NCBI GenBank assembly: GCA_964570285.1 | Contig: CAZMXP010000003.1 | Span: forward strand, 1 to 64,000 | Origin: CAZMXP01 sp964570285 | Lineage (GTDB): Bacteria > Planctomycetota > PLA2 | Direction: 5' to 3' | Length of the DNA: 64,000 nucleotides | Part shown: piece after piece, positions 53,530-62,589 of the stretch | How positions within the stretch are numbered: the first letter of the stretch is position 1 | Layout: each line of letters opens with the position of its first letter | Program-made: the position numbers and the translations under genes | Notes under the pieces: generated by a model | What the model saw: only the letters and a program-made list of their open reading frames with translations | Told to the model about the DNA's origin: nothing | Database searches by the model: none

Positions 53530-55115
53530 CCCGCGCCGCCCGCGAACCGCTCGACGATCGGGAAGCGGCGCCCGAGGCCGAAGGCCTTCTCCGTCAGCTT
53601 CAGCACCGGCGACGCCTGCTGCCGCTTGTACTCGGTGCGCGAGACCGCGCGCAGCACGCGCTCGACGGTGGCGCGGTCGTAGCCCGCCGCGACGATCTCC
53701 GCCGGGCGCATCCGCTCCTCCATCGACAGCCGGAGGATCCCGTCGAGCACCTCGTAGGGAGGCAGCGAGTCCTGGTCCACCTGCCCCGGCGCGAGTTCGG
53801 CCGTCGGCGGGCGCGTCACCGAACGTTCGGGGATCTGCGGATACTCCTTCGCGAGCGCGTAGACCTCGGTCTTGTAGAGGTCGGCGATCGGCGCGAGCGC
53901 GCCGACCATGTCGCCGTACAGCGTGCAGTAGCCCATCGCCATCTCGCTCTTGTTGCTCGGCGCGAGCACGAGCGCCCCCTCCTTGTTCGCGAGCGACATC
54001 AGGAAGAGGCCGCGCAGCCTCGCCTGCAGGTTCTCCTCCGCGACGTCGAAGGGGCGGTCGCCCCAGGCCGCCTGCAGCGAGGCCAGCGTCGACTCGTAGG
54101 CATCGAGGATCGGCATCGCGAGGAAGCGGATGCCGAGCCGCTGCGCGAGCGTCTGCGCATCCTCGAGGCTCATGCCGGCGCTGAAGGGGCCCGGCATGCC
54201 GATGCCCGTGACGCTGCCCGCGCCGAGCGCCTCGACCGCGAGGCAGGCGACGAGCGAGGAGTCGATGCCGCCGCTCATGCCGACCAGCGCCTTCGAGAAG
54301 CCGGTCTTCCCGAAGTAGTCGTGGATGCCGAGCACGATCGCCGCGCGCAGGCTCTCGTCCGGCGCGCGGGCCCCCGCGCCCCCCCCGGAATGGACCCAGA
54401 GCAGGTCTTCGCGGAACGGAGCGGCATGGCCGCACAAGGCGCCGTTGCCGTCGAGCGCGAAGGAGTTGCCGTCGAAGATCAGTTGGTCGTTGGCCCCGAC
54501 GAGGTTGCAGAGCGACACCGGAACGCGATGGCGGCGCGCGTGGGCCGCGGCGATCTCGCGGCGGCGCGCGGGCTTGCCCTTGCAGTAGGGCGAGGCGCTC
54601 AGGTTGACGATCGCGCCCGCGCCCTTGCGCACGAGGTCGGCCACCGGATCGTCCTCGTAGAGCGCGCCGGTCCAGATGTCCTCGCAGATCGTGACCCCGA
54701 GGCGCCCGCCGCCGATCGCGACGGGCTCGGAGGCGTCGCCGGGCCGGAAGTAGCGCTTCTCATCGAAGACGTCGTAGGTGGGGAGCAGGCGCTTCGCGAC
54801 CGCTTCGATCGCGCCGCCGCGCAGCAGCGCCGCGACGTTCAGCACCGGCTTGCCTGTGCCCTCGGCGCGCAGCGGGCAGCCGACGAGCAGCGGCGGCAGG
54901 TCGCGGTCGGCGGCGAGCGCCGCCAGCGCTTCGGCGCACCGGTCGAGGAAGGAGGGCTCCTCGAGCAGGTCGCGCGGCATGTAGCCCGAGATGGCGAGTT
55001 CGGGAAAGACGACGAGGTCGGCCCCGCGGGCGCGCGCCGCCATGGCGCGGAGGCGGGCGAGGTTGCCGTCGAAGTCGCCGACGGTGGCGTTGAGCTGCGC
55101 GAGGGCGAGACGCAT
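53526..55115 (-). CDS. nadE: glutamine-dependent NAD+ synthetase NadE
   Basis: 529 residues. The nitrilase-like glutaminase domain (1-260) has Glu39 (FPELAISGY), Lys108 and Cys144 (ICEDIW); the synthetase domain has the ATP-binding SGGIDSS at 281-287 and 'LVLAPSNKSEMAMGYCTLYGDM'. It amidates nicotinic acid adenine dinucleotide. The operator-like repeat 7 bp before its ATG implies NAD control. With nadA in the window, two ends of NAD synthesis are represented. Confidence 0.95.
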   Translation of the reverse strand: MRLALAQLNATVGDFDGNLARLRAMAARARGADLVVFPELAISGYMPRDLLEEPSFLDRCAEALAALAADRDLPPLLVGCPLRAEGTGKPVLNVAALLRGGAIEAVAKRLLPTYDVFDEKRYFRPGDASEPVAIGGGRLGVTICEDIWTGALYEDDPVADLVRKGAGAIVNLSASPYCKGKPARRREIAAAHARRHRVPVSLCNLVGANDQLIFDGNSFALDGNGALCGHAAPFREDLLWVHSGGGAGARAPDESLRAAIVLGIHDYFGKTGFSKALVGMSGGIDSSLVACLAVEALGAGSVTGIGMPGPFSAGMSLEDAQTLAQRLGIRFLAMPILDAYESTLASLQAAWGDRPFDVAEENLQARLRGLFLMSLANKEGALVLAPSNKSEMAMGYCTLYGDMVGALAPIADLYKTEVYALAKEYPQIPERSVTRPPTAELAPGQVDQDSLPPYEVLDGILRLSMEERMRPAEIVAAGYDRATVERVLRAVSRTEYKRQQASPVLKLTEKAFGLGRRFPIVERFAGGAG

Positions 55116-55121
55116 CGGGTG

Positions 55122-55142
55122 TTCGTGTCCATGCTACACGAA
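55122..55142 (-). promoter_or_regulatory. putative NrtR operator before nadE
   Basis: Perfect inverted repeat TTCGTGT-N7-ACACGAA with ATG in the middle of the spacer, matching the repeat before nadA in arm core, spacing and spacer. It lies 7 bp upstream of the nadE ATG and contains TAGCAT on the minus strand, a possible -10. Confidence 0.65.
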
Positions 55143-55161
55143 GAGTGGCGTTCGTCCCCGG

Positions 55162-55677
55162 ATGGTGCGATATTCCGGCGTGCTTCGCATCGGCGCATGG
55201 ATCCAACACCCCACCCACGGCGCGGGCCGCATCGCCAACCACAACGGCACGCGCTATATCGTCTCCTTCCCGGGCATCGGCCTTCGGGAGATCGATTCCC
55301 ACGAGCACGGCGTCCGCGAGATCGAGACGCCGCCGCAGGAGGACCCGATCAAGCGCGCGATGCGCGAGATCCTCGACGAGTACGGCTTTGGCAGCACCGC
55401 GAAGATCGGCGGCCGCTGGGAGGGGGGCGAACTGATCGCGCGGCCCGCGAAGGAGGGGCTCAAGGAGCACCACTTCCCGGTCGACCAGCTCTTCCACAAG
55501 GTCGTGATGGTCCGCGACCGGCTGCGTGTGCTCGAGGCGAAGCTCAACGCGCACCCGTCGCTCAGCGACGCCGAGAAGGTCGAGTTCCAGCAGTACATCA
55601 CCCGCTGCTACGGGAGCCTGACGAGCTTCAACTTCCTCTTCGCGGAGGAGGACGACAAGTTCCGCGGCCAGAAGTGA
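55162..55677 (+). CDS. small protein with an SH3-like (DUF3553-type) N-terminal domain
   Basis: 171 residues; GTG at 55180 is an alternative start. The first 50 residues 'RIGAWIQHPTHGAGRIANHNGTRYIVSFPGIGLREIDSHEHG' resemble the DUF3553/CarD-like beta-barrel found in UvrD-type helicases. The rest is helical ('DPIKRAMREILDEYGFG', 'MVRDRLRVLEAKLNAHPSLSDAEKVEFQQYITRCYGSLTSFNFLF'). Likely nucleic-acid- or protein-binding; role unknown. First gene of a train of coupled genes ending at plsC. Confidence 0.65.
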   Translation: MVRYSGVLRIGAWIQHPTHGAGRIANHNGTRYIVSFPGIGLREIDSHEHGVREIETPPQEDPIKRAMREILDEYGFGSTAKIGGRWEGGELIARPAKEGLKEHHFPVDQLFHKVVMVRDRLRVLEAKLNAHPSLSDAEKVEFQQYITRCYGSLTSFNFLFAEEDDKFRGQK

Positions 55678-56132
55678 CGCGGGCCGACCGCGCGAAGTGG
55701 GAGGCGCGGTACGCGGCGGGCAGCCATCCGGAGGCGGAACCGATCGCGCTGCTCGCCGAGGCGCTCGCGTTCGCCCCGCGCGCGGGCTACGCGGTGGACG
55801 CGGTCGACATCAGCGCCGCCGCTCTCGCGTCCGCGCGCGAGCGGGCGGGGCCGCTCGACGTCCGGTGGATCGAGGCCGACCTCGACAGCGTCGCGATCGA
55901 GCGCGGCGCGTACGCGGTGATCTGCTGCATCGACTTCACCGACGAGCGGCTCATGCCGCGTCTCGTGGATGGTCTGGGGGCGCGGGGGCTGCTCGTCTAC
56001 GCCGCGCGCCCGAGGGCGCTCTGCTCCTTCGGGCCGCGCGAGGGCGACCTCGACAAGTGGTTTGCCTCGCTCGAGACGCGGATCCGTCGCGAGGGGGAGG
56101 AGCGCGTCGCGTACGCGGGCCAGCGGCGATGA
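55674..56132 (+). CDS. SAM methyltransferase-like protein lacking motif I
   Basis: 152 residues from a GTG overlapping the previous stop. It opens 'DRAKWEARYAAGSHPEAEPIALLAEALAFA', as many class I methyltransferases do, then jumps to 'RAGYAVDAVDISAAALASARERAGPLDVRWIEADLDS', which is motif II-III. The glycine-rich SAM loop (motif I, usually DxGxGxG, about 20 residues) is missing. The C-terminal half has 'YAVICCIDFTDERLMPRLVDGLGARGLLVYAA'. The reading frame is intact, so this is a short in-frame deletion or a misread. Probably inactive as a methyltransferase. Confidence 0.7.
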   Translation: MTRADRAKWEARYAAGSHPEAEPIALLAEALAFAPRAGYAVDAVDISAAALASARERAGPLDVRWIEADLDSVAIERGAYAVICCIDFTDERLMPRLVDGLGARGLLVYAARPRALCSFGPREGDLDKWFASLETRIRREGEERVAYAGQRR

Positions 56133-56848
56133 GGGCGCTGCTCGGCGCGCTGAACGCGATCGTCGCGACGGTCTGGGCCGGCCTCTCCTGCATGCTGGTC
56201 TGGCTGATCACGCCAAGCGGCCGCCTCGGCGCGTCGGTGACCCACCTATGGTCGCGCTGGATCCTCTGGGGAGGCGGCGTGCGCGTGACGACGGTGGTCG
56301 AGGCGCCGCTGCCCGAGGGGGGTTGCCTGTTCGTCGCGAACCACTCTTCGATGCTCGACATCAACATCACCGCGGCGGCGATCCCGCGCCGCTTCCACTT
56401 CGTGTCGCGCCCCTTCTTCTTCAAGATCCCCTTCCTCGGCTGGGGCATGTGGGCCGCCCGGCACATTTCGATCGACCCGAAAAGGCCGCGAGACGCGGCT
56501 TCTTCGCTAGCGAGGATCGGGGAGCGATTGCAGAGGGGAGGGGCGGTGCTGATGTTCCCGGAGGGGACGCGGTCGCCGGATGGCGTGGTGCGGCCCTACC
56601 GGCGTGGCCCGTTCCTCGTCGCCACCGAGGCAGGCGTGCCGGTCGTGCCGGTGCGGATCGAGGGGGCGCACGAGCGCTTGCGCAAGGGCTCGTTCGGCAT
56701 CGTCCCAGGGCAGGTGCGCCTGACGATCGGCGCGGCGATCCCGACGGCGGGGAGGAAGCCGGAGGACGCCCGCGCCCTTGCGGACCAGGTCGCCGCGTGG
56801 ACGCGCGGCGACGCCGGCAGCCAGCCAACCGGCGTGGTACTGGTATGA
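56129..56848 (+). CDS. plsC: 1-acyl-sn-glycerol-3-phosphate acyltransferase
   Basis: 239 residues. Acyltransferase motifs NHSSMLD at 71-77 (NHxxxxD), 'FFFKIPFLGWGMWAARHISIDPKRPRDA' and FPEGTRS near 141-147. It transfers an acyl chain to lysophosphatidate in phospholipid synthesis. ATGA overlap with the methyltransferase-like gene. Complete motifs. Confidence 0.93.
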   Translation: MRALLGALNAIVATVWAGLSCMLVWLITPSGRLGASVTHLWSRWILWGGGVRVTTVVEAPLPEGGCLFVANHSSMLDINITAAAIPRRFHFVSRPFFFKIPFLGWGMWAARHISIDPKRPRDAASSLARIGERLQRGGAVLMFPEGTRSPDGVVRPYRRGPFLVATEAGVPVVPVRIEGAHERLRKGSFGIVPGQVRLTIGAAIPTAGRKPEDARALADQVAAWTRGDAGSQPTGVVLV

Positions 56849-56852
56849 CGTT

Positions 56853-57188
56853 GTGATCACGTTCCTGGCCTTTCTCGTTTGTGCGTACGCGGCTGCCCGC
56901 CTGCTGGCCTTCGTGGGACTCCCCGTCATCAACAGGGTCATTTCGTGGCAGCACATGGGTGTCGTCCGGCGAAGCGTACGCCGGATCGGACGCGATGCCG
57001 TGCTCGCGGCGGTGGAACGCCGGCGCGCTACGCCGGGTGCGACCTGCGCGACCCCGGATCCCGTTCTCGACAGGATCAAGGACTCTGCGGTCAGCAACTG
57101 CGAGCGAATCGCGACGCTCAGCTACGTCATCGTTCCGGCGTTCGTGCTCGCGGGGGGGGCGCTCTCTGCGTGGGTTTTCTACTGGTAG
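56853..57188 (+). CDS. small membrane protein, unknown
   Basis: 111 residues from a GTG. Two hydrophobic helices: 'ITFLAFLVCAYAAARLLAFVGLPVI' at the start and 'IATLSYVIVPAFVLAGGALSAWVFYW' at the end, with a charged loop between them ('RRSVRRIGRDAVLAAVERRRATPGATC'). No family recognised. The start is uncertain. Confidence 0.5.
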   Translation: MITFLAFLVCAYAAARLLAFVGLPVINRVISWQHMGVVRRSVRRIGRDAVLAAVERRRATPGATCATPDPVLDRIKDSAVSNCERIATLSYVIVPAFVLAGGALSAWVFYW

Positions 57189-57207
57189 CCGCGCGGCGGG
57201 CGACAGC

Positions 57208-59208
57208 ATGATCCACGGAGGATTCGTGAAGTCGTGCCGCCGCCTTTCGATGGTCGTTCTGCTCGCGTCGATCCCGCACGTCGCCCTCGCGGAGGATCAG
57301 GAGTGGAGCGACACGGGAGGGTCGCTCTCACCCGACACGGTTCGGCGATTGAAAGCCCTCGTGCAGGGGCTGGCAACCGACGATGAGCGCGCCCGCGACG
57401 CGCTCGCGGGATTCTGCACCGACGGCGGGGACGAAGTCACGCTGGCCGCCTTGTATCTGACGCGCCATCTCCCGTCGGACGCTCGTGCCGCGACCTGGAA
57501 CGCACTGCCTTCGGGGCGATTCGTGCCGCTGCTGCTGGCGTTCGAGTCGGCACGCCTCGCGCCGACAGGCGATCTCGCCTACGCCCGCGTCGCGTTTCGG
57601 GAGCTCATGACCGACCGCGTCCGCGAGGTGGTCGATGCGATAGGGAGCTCGTCGGACCAGCAGGAATTGAATCCGCTCTGGACCTGCTTCCTTTCGTACT
57701 GGAGATTCGTGCGCGGGGAGATCGCGCTCAGCCTCGCGCACCTGTGCAACGCGGAAAGGATTGATGCGACGCGTCGATACCGCCCGCTGCGGTGTAACAC
57801 GGCGTTTCCCGGATTCATCCGCGAGGATCTCGCCTCCGCCTTGGAGCAGCGTGCCGTGCTCGCGGCATCGAAGGGGGAGGCCCGCACGGATCTCCTGAAG
57901 CGGTGGGAGATCATCGCCGCCGTCCGGGGCGACGTCGCGTCCGACCGGGGCGACGGTGTCGTGGTGACGGTGTGGGATCTCCCCACCACGCTGCGAGAGT
58001 GGCGTGATGCCGTCCCCGACTGGCCTGACCCCGCCCTGATGATCGAACTCCTACGTGGGCAAGTCGCGGAAGAGGCGGCTTGGGAGGAGCCGACGCCCGC
58101 CGCGCTCGCCGCGTCCGACGCGACCGCACGAGCGCGCCATTACGTACACAGGCTGCTCGATTCCGCGGTGAGCCGCCATGCCGTCGGGAGCCATTGCCCA
58201 TCCTCGATCGCGTGGGGTCCGGAGACCGATCCCGCGGTGAAACTGCTCGAAATCGGCTGGGAAGCGCTTCCTGTCGTCATCGAGATCCTGGAGGACCCGA
58301 GGCCGACGCGAGGCTACCGCAGTTACAACGACCTATCCTGCCTGAGGATGAGTCGCACCCCGTTCCGCTACGGGTCGTTCTCCCGGGAGTTCGTCGACGA
58401 GGTCGCCGGCATGTCGTTCCGTTCACGTGCGGACGCGGAAGCGTGGTGGAAGGAGGCCAAGTCCCTCGGGCCGGTGGGCCACTTCAGGGGGATGCTGCGA
58501 CGCGGCTACGGTCGCGGCGCCTGCTTCGCCGCGCGACGCCTGATGGCGCGCGATCCGGATGCCTACGTCGATGAGGTCCTCGCGGAGGCGGGACGCAGGC
58601 AGGATGCGGCAGCGTCGTCGCTGCTCTGGGTCGCGGCCGAAGGGTTGCGGGCGCGCCACATGCCGGTGCTCCTGCCCATGCTCGACTCTCCATGCCGCCT
58701 CGTGGTACTCGCGAGCGCCTGCCTGCTCGCGACGCGGTGCGCGAGCGATGCGGGCACGGATGCTCTGCTCGGCCTGCTCCGCACGCCTCCCACCGGGGAG
58801 GAGTACGCCGGGGAGCGCTACCCGCTCTCCGTCATGGAGGCCCTCGCCGCGATCGGCTCGCCACGCTGTGTGGACGCCGTTTGTGCGGCGCTCGCCGGCT
58901 CCGACCCCGACCACCGGCGCGCCGCCCTCGCCGCCGCGCCGTCGATGGCGCATGCGCGGGTTCTCGACAGCCTCGTCTCCCTGCTCGATCACACCGATCC
59001 GACGAATGGCGACGCGATTGGCCTGCCCGATCAATTGCGCGATGTGGCGGCCTCCGCGATCTGCACGATGCTGGGTCGCGATTCCGGACGCGCCCGCGCA
59101 CCGACCAGGGCCGAGCGCGACCAGCACCTCGCCGAACTCCGCGCGTGGCTCGCGACAAACCGGGACTCCCTCGACTGGCCCGCGATGCGCGCCCGCAGGC
59201 GGCGCTGA
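57208..59208 (+). CDS. exported HEAT-like repeat protein
   Basis: 666 residues. Signal peptide 'LSMVVLLASIPHVALAE'. Helical pairs throughout, clearest at the end: 'PVLLPMLDSPCRLVVLASACLLATRCASDAGTDALLGLLRTPP', 'PLSVMEALAAIGSPRCVDAVCAALAGSDPDHRRAALAAAPSMAHARVLDSLVSLLDH'. Protein-binding scaffold likely. 19 nt after the small membrane protein. Confidence 0.7.
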   Translation: MIHGGFVKSCRRLSMVVLLASIPHVALAEDQEWSDTGGSLSPDTVRRLKALVQGLATDDERARDALAGFCTDGGDEVTLAALYLTRHLPSDARAATWNALPSGRFVPLLLAFESARLAPTGDLAYARVAFRELMTDRVREVVDAIGSSSDQQELNPLWTCFLSYWRFVRGEIALSLAHLCNAERIDATRRYRPLRCNTAFPGFIREDLASALEQRAVLAASKGEARTDLLKRWEIIAAVRGDVASDRGDGVVVTVWDLPTTLREWRDAVPDWPDPALMIELLRGQVAEEAAWEEPTPAALAASDATARARHYVHRLLDSAVSRHAVGSHCPSSIAWGPETDPAVKLLEIGWEALPVVIEILEDPRPTRGYRSYNDLSCLRMSRTPFRYGSFSREFVDEVAGMSFRSRADAEAWWKEAKSLGPVGHFRGMLRRGYGRGACFAARRLMARDPDAYVDEVLAEAGRRQDAAASSLLWVAAEGLRARHMPVLLPMLDSPCRLVVLASACLLATRCASDAGTDALLGLLRTPPTGEEYAGERYPLSVMEALAAIGSPRCVDAVCAALAGSDPDHRRAALAAAPSMAHARVLDSLVSLLDHTDPTNGDAIGLPDQLRDVAASAICTMLGRDSGRARAPTRAERDQHLAELRAWLATNRDSLDWPAMRARRRR

Positions 59209-59237
59209 CCGCCCCCCCGCGCCCCCCCCGCGTCCAC

Positions 59238-59951
59238 CTAGGAGTCTTCCCCCTCCATCGCCGAGAGGACCTCGAGCGGGGAGCGGGGATCGGAGACCGA
59301 CGCGTCGTGGCCGAGGCGGCGGTGGCGCTCGTCCATGTCGATCATGCCCTTGAAGAGCATCTCGGTCGGCTCGATCATGAAGTGGTTGAACGAGTCGCCG
59401 GGGACGGCGCCGGGCAGGAAGAAGTACATGCCCACGGGGAAGTCGACGAGCGAGCCGCAGATGCCGCACACCTGCGCCCGCAGCCCTTCCCAAAGCTGGC
59501 GGTGCGTCAGCAGGCCCGCCTCGCGCAGGCGCACGCCGAAGCGGCGCGGGTCGGGGTGCTCCTCGACCTGCTTGATCTGCTCCTCGGTCACGAAGCCGAG
59601 CTTGAGCAGCACGTTGCCGATGCGCTCGGTCGCGTCGGTGCTGCCGCCGAAGACGATCGAGCCGCCCTTGAAGAAGATGACCTTCGTCAGCGGGCCGGTC
59701 GTGACGCCCAGGATGCCGTTCTGGCGGTTGTTCGACAGGTAGAGGAACAGGTTGTTCAGGATGTCGCTGTGGAAGACGCCGATCATGCTCACCGGCAGCG
59801 CCACGGGGCGCGTGATGCCTTCGCCGCGGAAGACGAGGCCGTGGTTCTCGACCGTGATGTGCGAGAAGCTGCCGTCCGCAAGGCCGAGCGTCTTGCGGGC
59901 GATTTTCGGCATCATTACCGTGATCGACCTTCCGTCTGCCGTCACCGACAT
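59238..59951 (-). CDS. DUF4388 (PATAN-like) domain protein
   Basis: 237 residues. 'FHSDILNNLFLYLSNNRQNGILGVTTGPLTKVIFFKGGSIVFGGSTDATERIGNVLLKLGFVTEEQIKQVEEH...RFGVRLREAGLLTHRQLWEGLRAQV' is the standard DUF4388 pattern found in signalling proteins of deltaproteobacteria and others. Cys residues in 'AQVCGICGSL' are of note. No receiver or kinase domain is attached. GGGAG precedes the ATG. Confidence 0.82.
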   Translation of the reverse strand: MSVTADGRSITVMMPKIARKTLGLADGSFSHITVENHGLVFRGEGITRPVALPVSMIGVFHSDILNNLFLYLSNNRQNGILGVTTGPLTKVIFFKGGSIVFGGSTDATERIGNVLLKLGFVTEEQIKQVEEHPDPRRFGVRLREAGLLTHRQLWEGLRAQVCGICGSLVDFPVGMYFFLPGAVPGDSFNHFMIEPTEMLFKGMIDMDERHRRLGHDASVSDPRSPLEVLSAMEGEDS

Positions 59952-60054
59952 GTCTCCCGACGGTGTTGCCCTACCGTCGAGTCCCGTATCGGCGGAGTCG
60001 GGAGCGGCACTTGAGGCGGTTCAAGGGGGGGGGCGCGGGGGCCGATAGGGGGCT

Positions 60055-62499
60055 ATGCCCAGGATCGCGTCCCTCCTGTCCGTGGCCCTTTGCCTCGCCG
60101 CTCTCCCCCTGATCGCCGGCTGCGGGGATCTCTTCCGGGTACCGCCGCCGCCGGTGCCCCTGGGGGCGCTCGACGCGCAATTCGCCTCCGCGGGGGGCGA
60201 GGGGGAAGCGACCGGGGGCTCGAGCAGCGTGCGGCTGCTGCGCGCGGTGCCGCCGGGATCGCTGCTCCTCGTCCATCTGCCCGACATCGGCGGGACGATC
60301 CGCCGGTTCAAGGAGACGTCGCTCTACAAGATCTTCAGCTCCCCCGAGTTCGAGGCGATGCTGGGGCCGCTCGCCGCGGGATTCCGCGGGCTCTCGCTCG
60401 GGGGCCCGGGGGCTGCGCCGGGGGCCGCGGGGGCGGGCGGGTTCAGCCCCGAGGCCCTGCTGCGCTCGCTGCGCGGGGAACTCGTGCTCGCGCTCGAGGA
60501 TCTCACGATCGACGAGCGGGGAGGGCCGCCGCAGGTGCGCGCGCTCCTCGGCATCAGCGTGCGCGGCGCGGAGCGGCAGGCCGAACAGTTCATCACGTTC
60601 GTCGGCATGATGACGGCGGCGGACCGCTCGCTGACCATCGAGAAGGGGACGCACGCGGGCACCGCCTTCACCCGCATCGTCGGCCGGACGCCGGTGCCGT
60701 TCGTCATCGAGCTGGGAGTGCGCGGGGACGCGCTGCTGGTCGGGCTCGGTCGCGAGACGGTGACGACCGCGCTGACGCGCGTCGCGGACGAGCGCGCCGA
60801 GTCGCTCGCCGACGACACGTCGCTGCGGCGCGCGATGGAGCGCTGCGCCGACCCGCGGGACGCGCTTCGCATCCACCTCGACCTCGGGCGGGTCGTCTCG
60901 AAGTACGCGCGCCTCCTGCCGCCGGAGGCGCAGGCGCTGCTCCCCGTGGCGGGGCTCAGCCACATGCGCGCCTTCACGCTTGCGGTCCGCCTCGAGGGGA
61001 AGGATCTCGCGGTCTCGTCGATGCTCGACAGCCCGGGGGGCCAGGACATCCTGACGAAGCTGCTCTCCGGCCACCTCGTGGACCGGCAGTTCCTCACGCG
61101 CATTCCCGCGGGCGCCGCGTCCTTCACGCTCTTCGCCCTCGACGGGACCGCGATCGTGCGCCATCTGCGGGAGACGCTCCCGCCGGAGCCCCGCGGCGAT
61201 CTGGAGGAGGCGATCGCCTCGCTGAAGAAGGGGGGGTTCGCCCTCGACAAGGACATCTTCGAGGTCTTCGGGCCGCGGTGCGCCGTCGTCACGCTGCGCC
61301 ACGCGCGCGGCGCCTCGAGGGGCCTCGAGGCGATCTGGAGCCAGTTCCTCGCGACGGCCTTCGTCGTCGAAGTGCATGACGAGGCCCGCGCGGCCGCCTC
61401 CCTCGCCAAGCTGCCGGTCGCCGGGGAGAGCGCGCGGCGCCGCGAGACGCTGATCGAGGGCGTGCCGGCGGTCGTCCACCGGTTCGAGAACGCCGCCCAC
61501 CTGCCGAACGACTTCGCCCTCGCGTACGCGATTCACGACGGCTACCTGGTCGCGGCGCTCTCCGAGGAGACCCTGCGCCGGATGCTGCAGCCGCGCAGCG
61601 CCGACAGCGAGATGCAGCTTCGCGAAGCTCTGAGGTCGGTGCCGGAGAGCGTCGCCATCCTCACGTACGACGACATGCGCTCCGGTCTCGGGCTCATGAC
61701 GGACGCCTTCCTGATGGGGATGCGCGGCGGGGCCGCGGAAGCTGGCGATCCGGCCGCGCCCGTGGCTTCGGGCTCCCTCTTCGAGGACCTCAACCCGTCG
61801 GTCGGCTACACGCTCGCGGACTCCCGAGGCGTCTTCAGCTTCTCGCGCTCCCCGACGGGGGGACTCGGGGGCGTCGGCGGCGTGAGCGGCCTCCTGGCCT
61901 CCGCCTCGCTCGCCCTTCCCACGCTGATCACCGCGCGGGCGCAGGCCAACGAGACGAGCGCGATCGCCACGCTGCGCGCGATCTATGCCGCGCAGGAGGG
62001 CTTTAGGGCGAGGAACGCCCGGGACGGCGACGGCGACGGCGACGGCGAGTTCGGCCTGATCGCCGACCTGATGGCGAGGGCGCGCCCAGGCGAGCGCCGG
62101 CCGACGATCCGCACCCCCCTTCTCAGCGGCCTCTCGTCGACTCCCGGCGGCGACTGGACACGGAACGGCTACCAGTTCCGGGCCTACCTGCCCGCAGAGG
62201 ACGGCTCGCCCGTGGGGGACCACGAGGGCGCCCTCCGCATCGGCCTCGTGGACGGCGATCTCGCCGAGACGGTCCTCGTCGTCGTCGCGTGGCCCATCGC
62301 GCGCTCCTCCACCGGTACGCGCGCCTTCCTGATGAACGCGTCGGGCCAGATCTGGCAGTGCTTCGAGGGGACCTACGGCGCCGCGAACGCGCCCCCCCCC
62401 GACCTCTTCAACAGCCAGAAGGGCAATCTCGCCTCGCAGCCGATCGGGCTCGGCGAGACGCCGCGCGACGGCTGCCGCTGGCTCAAGCTCCGCGAGTAG
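60055..62499 (+). CDS. lipoprotein with DUF3352-like domain and C-terminal pilin-like region
   Basis: 814 residues. Lipobox 'LPLIAGCG'. Residues about 50-600 resemble the protein at 12289 ('LLVHLPDIGGTIRRFKETSLYKIFSSPEFEAMLGPLAAGFRGLSL', 'FVIELGVRGDALLVGLGRETVTTALTRVADE'). The C-terminal ~200 residues start 'NETSAIATLRAIYAAQEGFRARNARDGDGDGDGEFGLIADL', a pattern of soluble type II secretion pilin heads, and include 'DWTRNGYQFRAYLPAEDG' and 'DGCRWLKLRE'. The fusion has no known role. Confidence 0.75.
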   Translation: MPRIASLLSVALCLAALPLIAGCGDLFRVPPPPVPLGALDAQFASAGGEGEATGGSSSVRLLRAVPPGSLLLVHLPDIGGTIRRFKETSLYKIFSSPEFEAMLGPLAAGFRGLSLGGPGAAPGAAGAGGFSPEALLRSLRGELVLALEDLTIDERGGPPQVRALLGISVRGAERQAEQFITFVGMMTAADRSLTIEKGTHAGTAFTRIVGRTPVPFVIELGVRGDALLVGLGRETVTTALTRVADERAESLADDTSLRRAMERCADPRDALRIHLDLGRVVSKYARLLPPEAQALLPVAGLSHMRAFTLAVRLEGKDLAVSSMLDSPGGQDILTKLLSGHLVDRQFLTRIPAGAASFTLFALDGTAIVRHLRETLPPEPRGDLEEAIASLKKGGFALDKDIFEVFGPRCAVVTLRHARGASRGLEAIWSQFLATAFVVEVHDEARAAASLAKLPVAGESARRRETLIEGVPAVVHRFENAAHLPNDFALAYAIHDGYLVAALSEETLRRMLQPRSADSEMQLREALRSVPESVAILTYDDMRSGLGLMTDAFLMGMRGGAAEAGDPAAPVASGSLFEDLNPSVGYTLADSRGVFSFSRSPTGGLGGVGGVSGLLASASLALPTLITARAQANETSAIATLRAIYAAQEGFRARNARDGDGDGDGEFGLIADLMARARPGERRPTIRTPLLSGLSSTPGGDWTRNGYQFRAYLPAEDGSPVGDHEGALRIGLVDGDLAETVLVVVAWPIARSSTGTRAFLMNASGQIWQCFEGTYGAANAPPPDLFNSQKGNLASQPIGLGETPRDGCRWLKLRE

Positions 62500-62589
62500 G
62501 CCGCGACGCGGCTTCACGCAAGCGCGGGCCCCTTCCCCCCCCGTGCCCCCCCCATTCGCGCGTCGGGACGCCGGGGCGTCGGGCTGCTC

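Noticed and set aside
54321..55673. + strand open frame antisense to nadE upstream of the methyltransferase-like gene
   Set aside because: The GTG at 55674 overlapping the previous stop is the sensible start; upstream translation is antisense to nadE.
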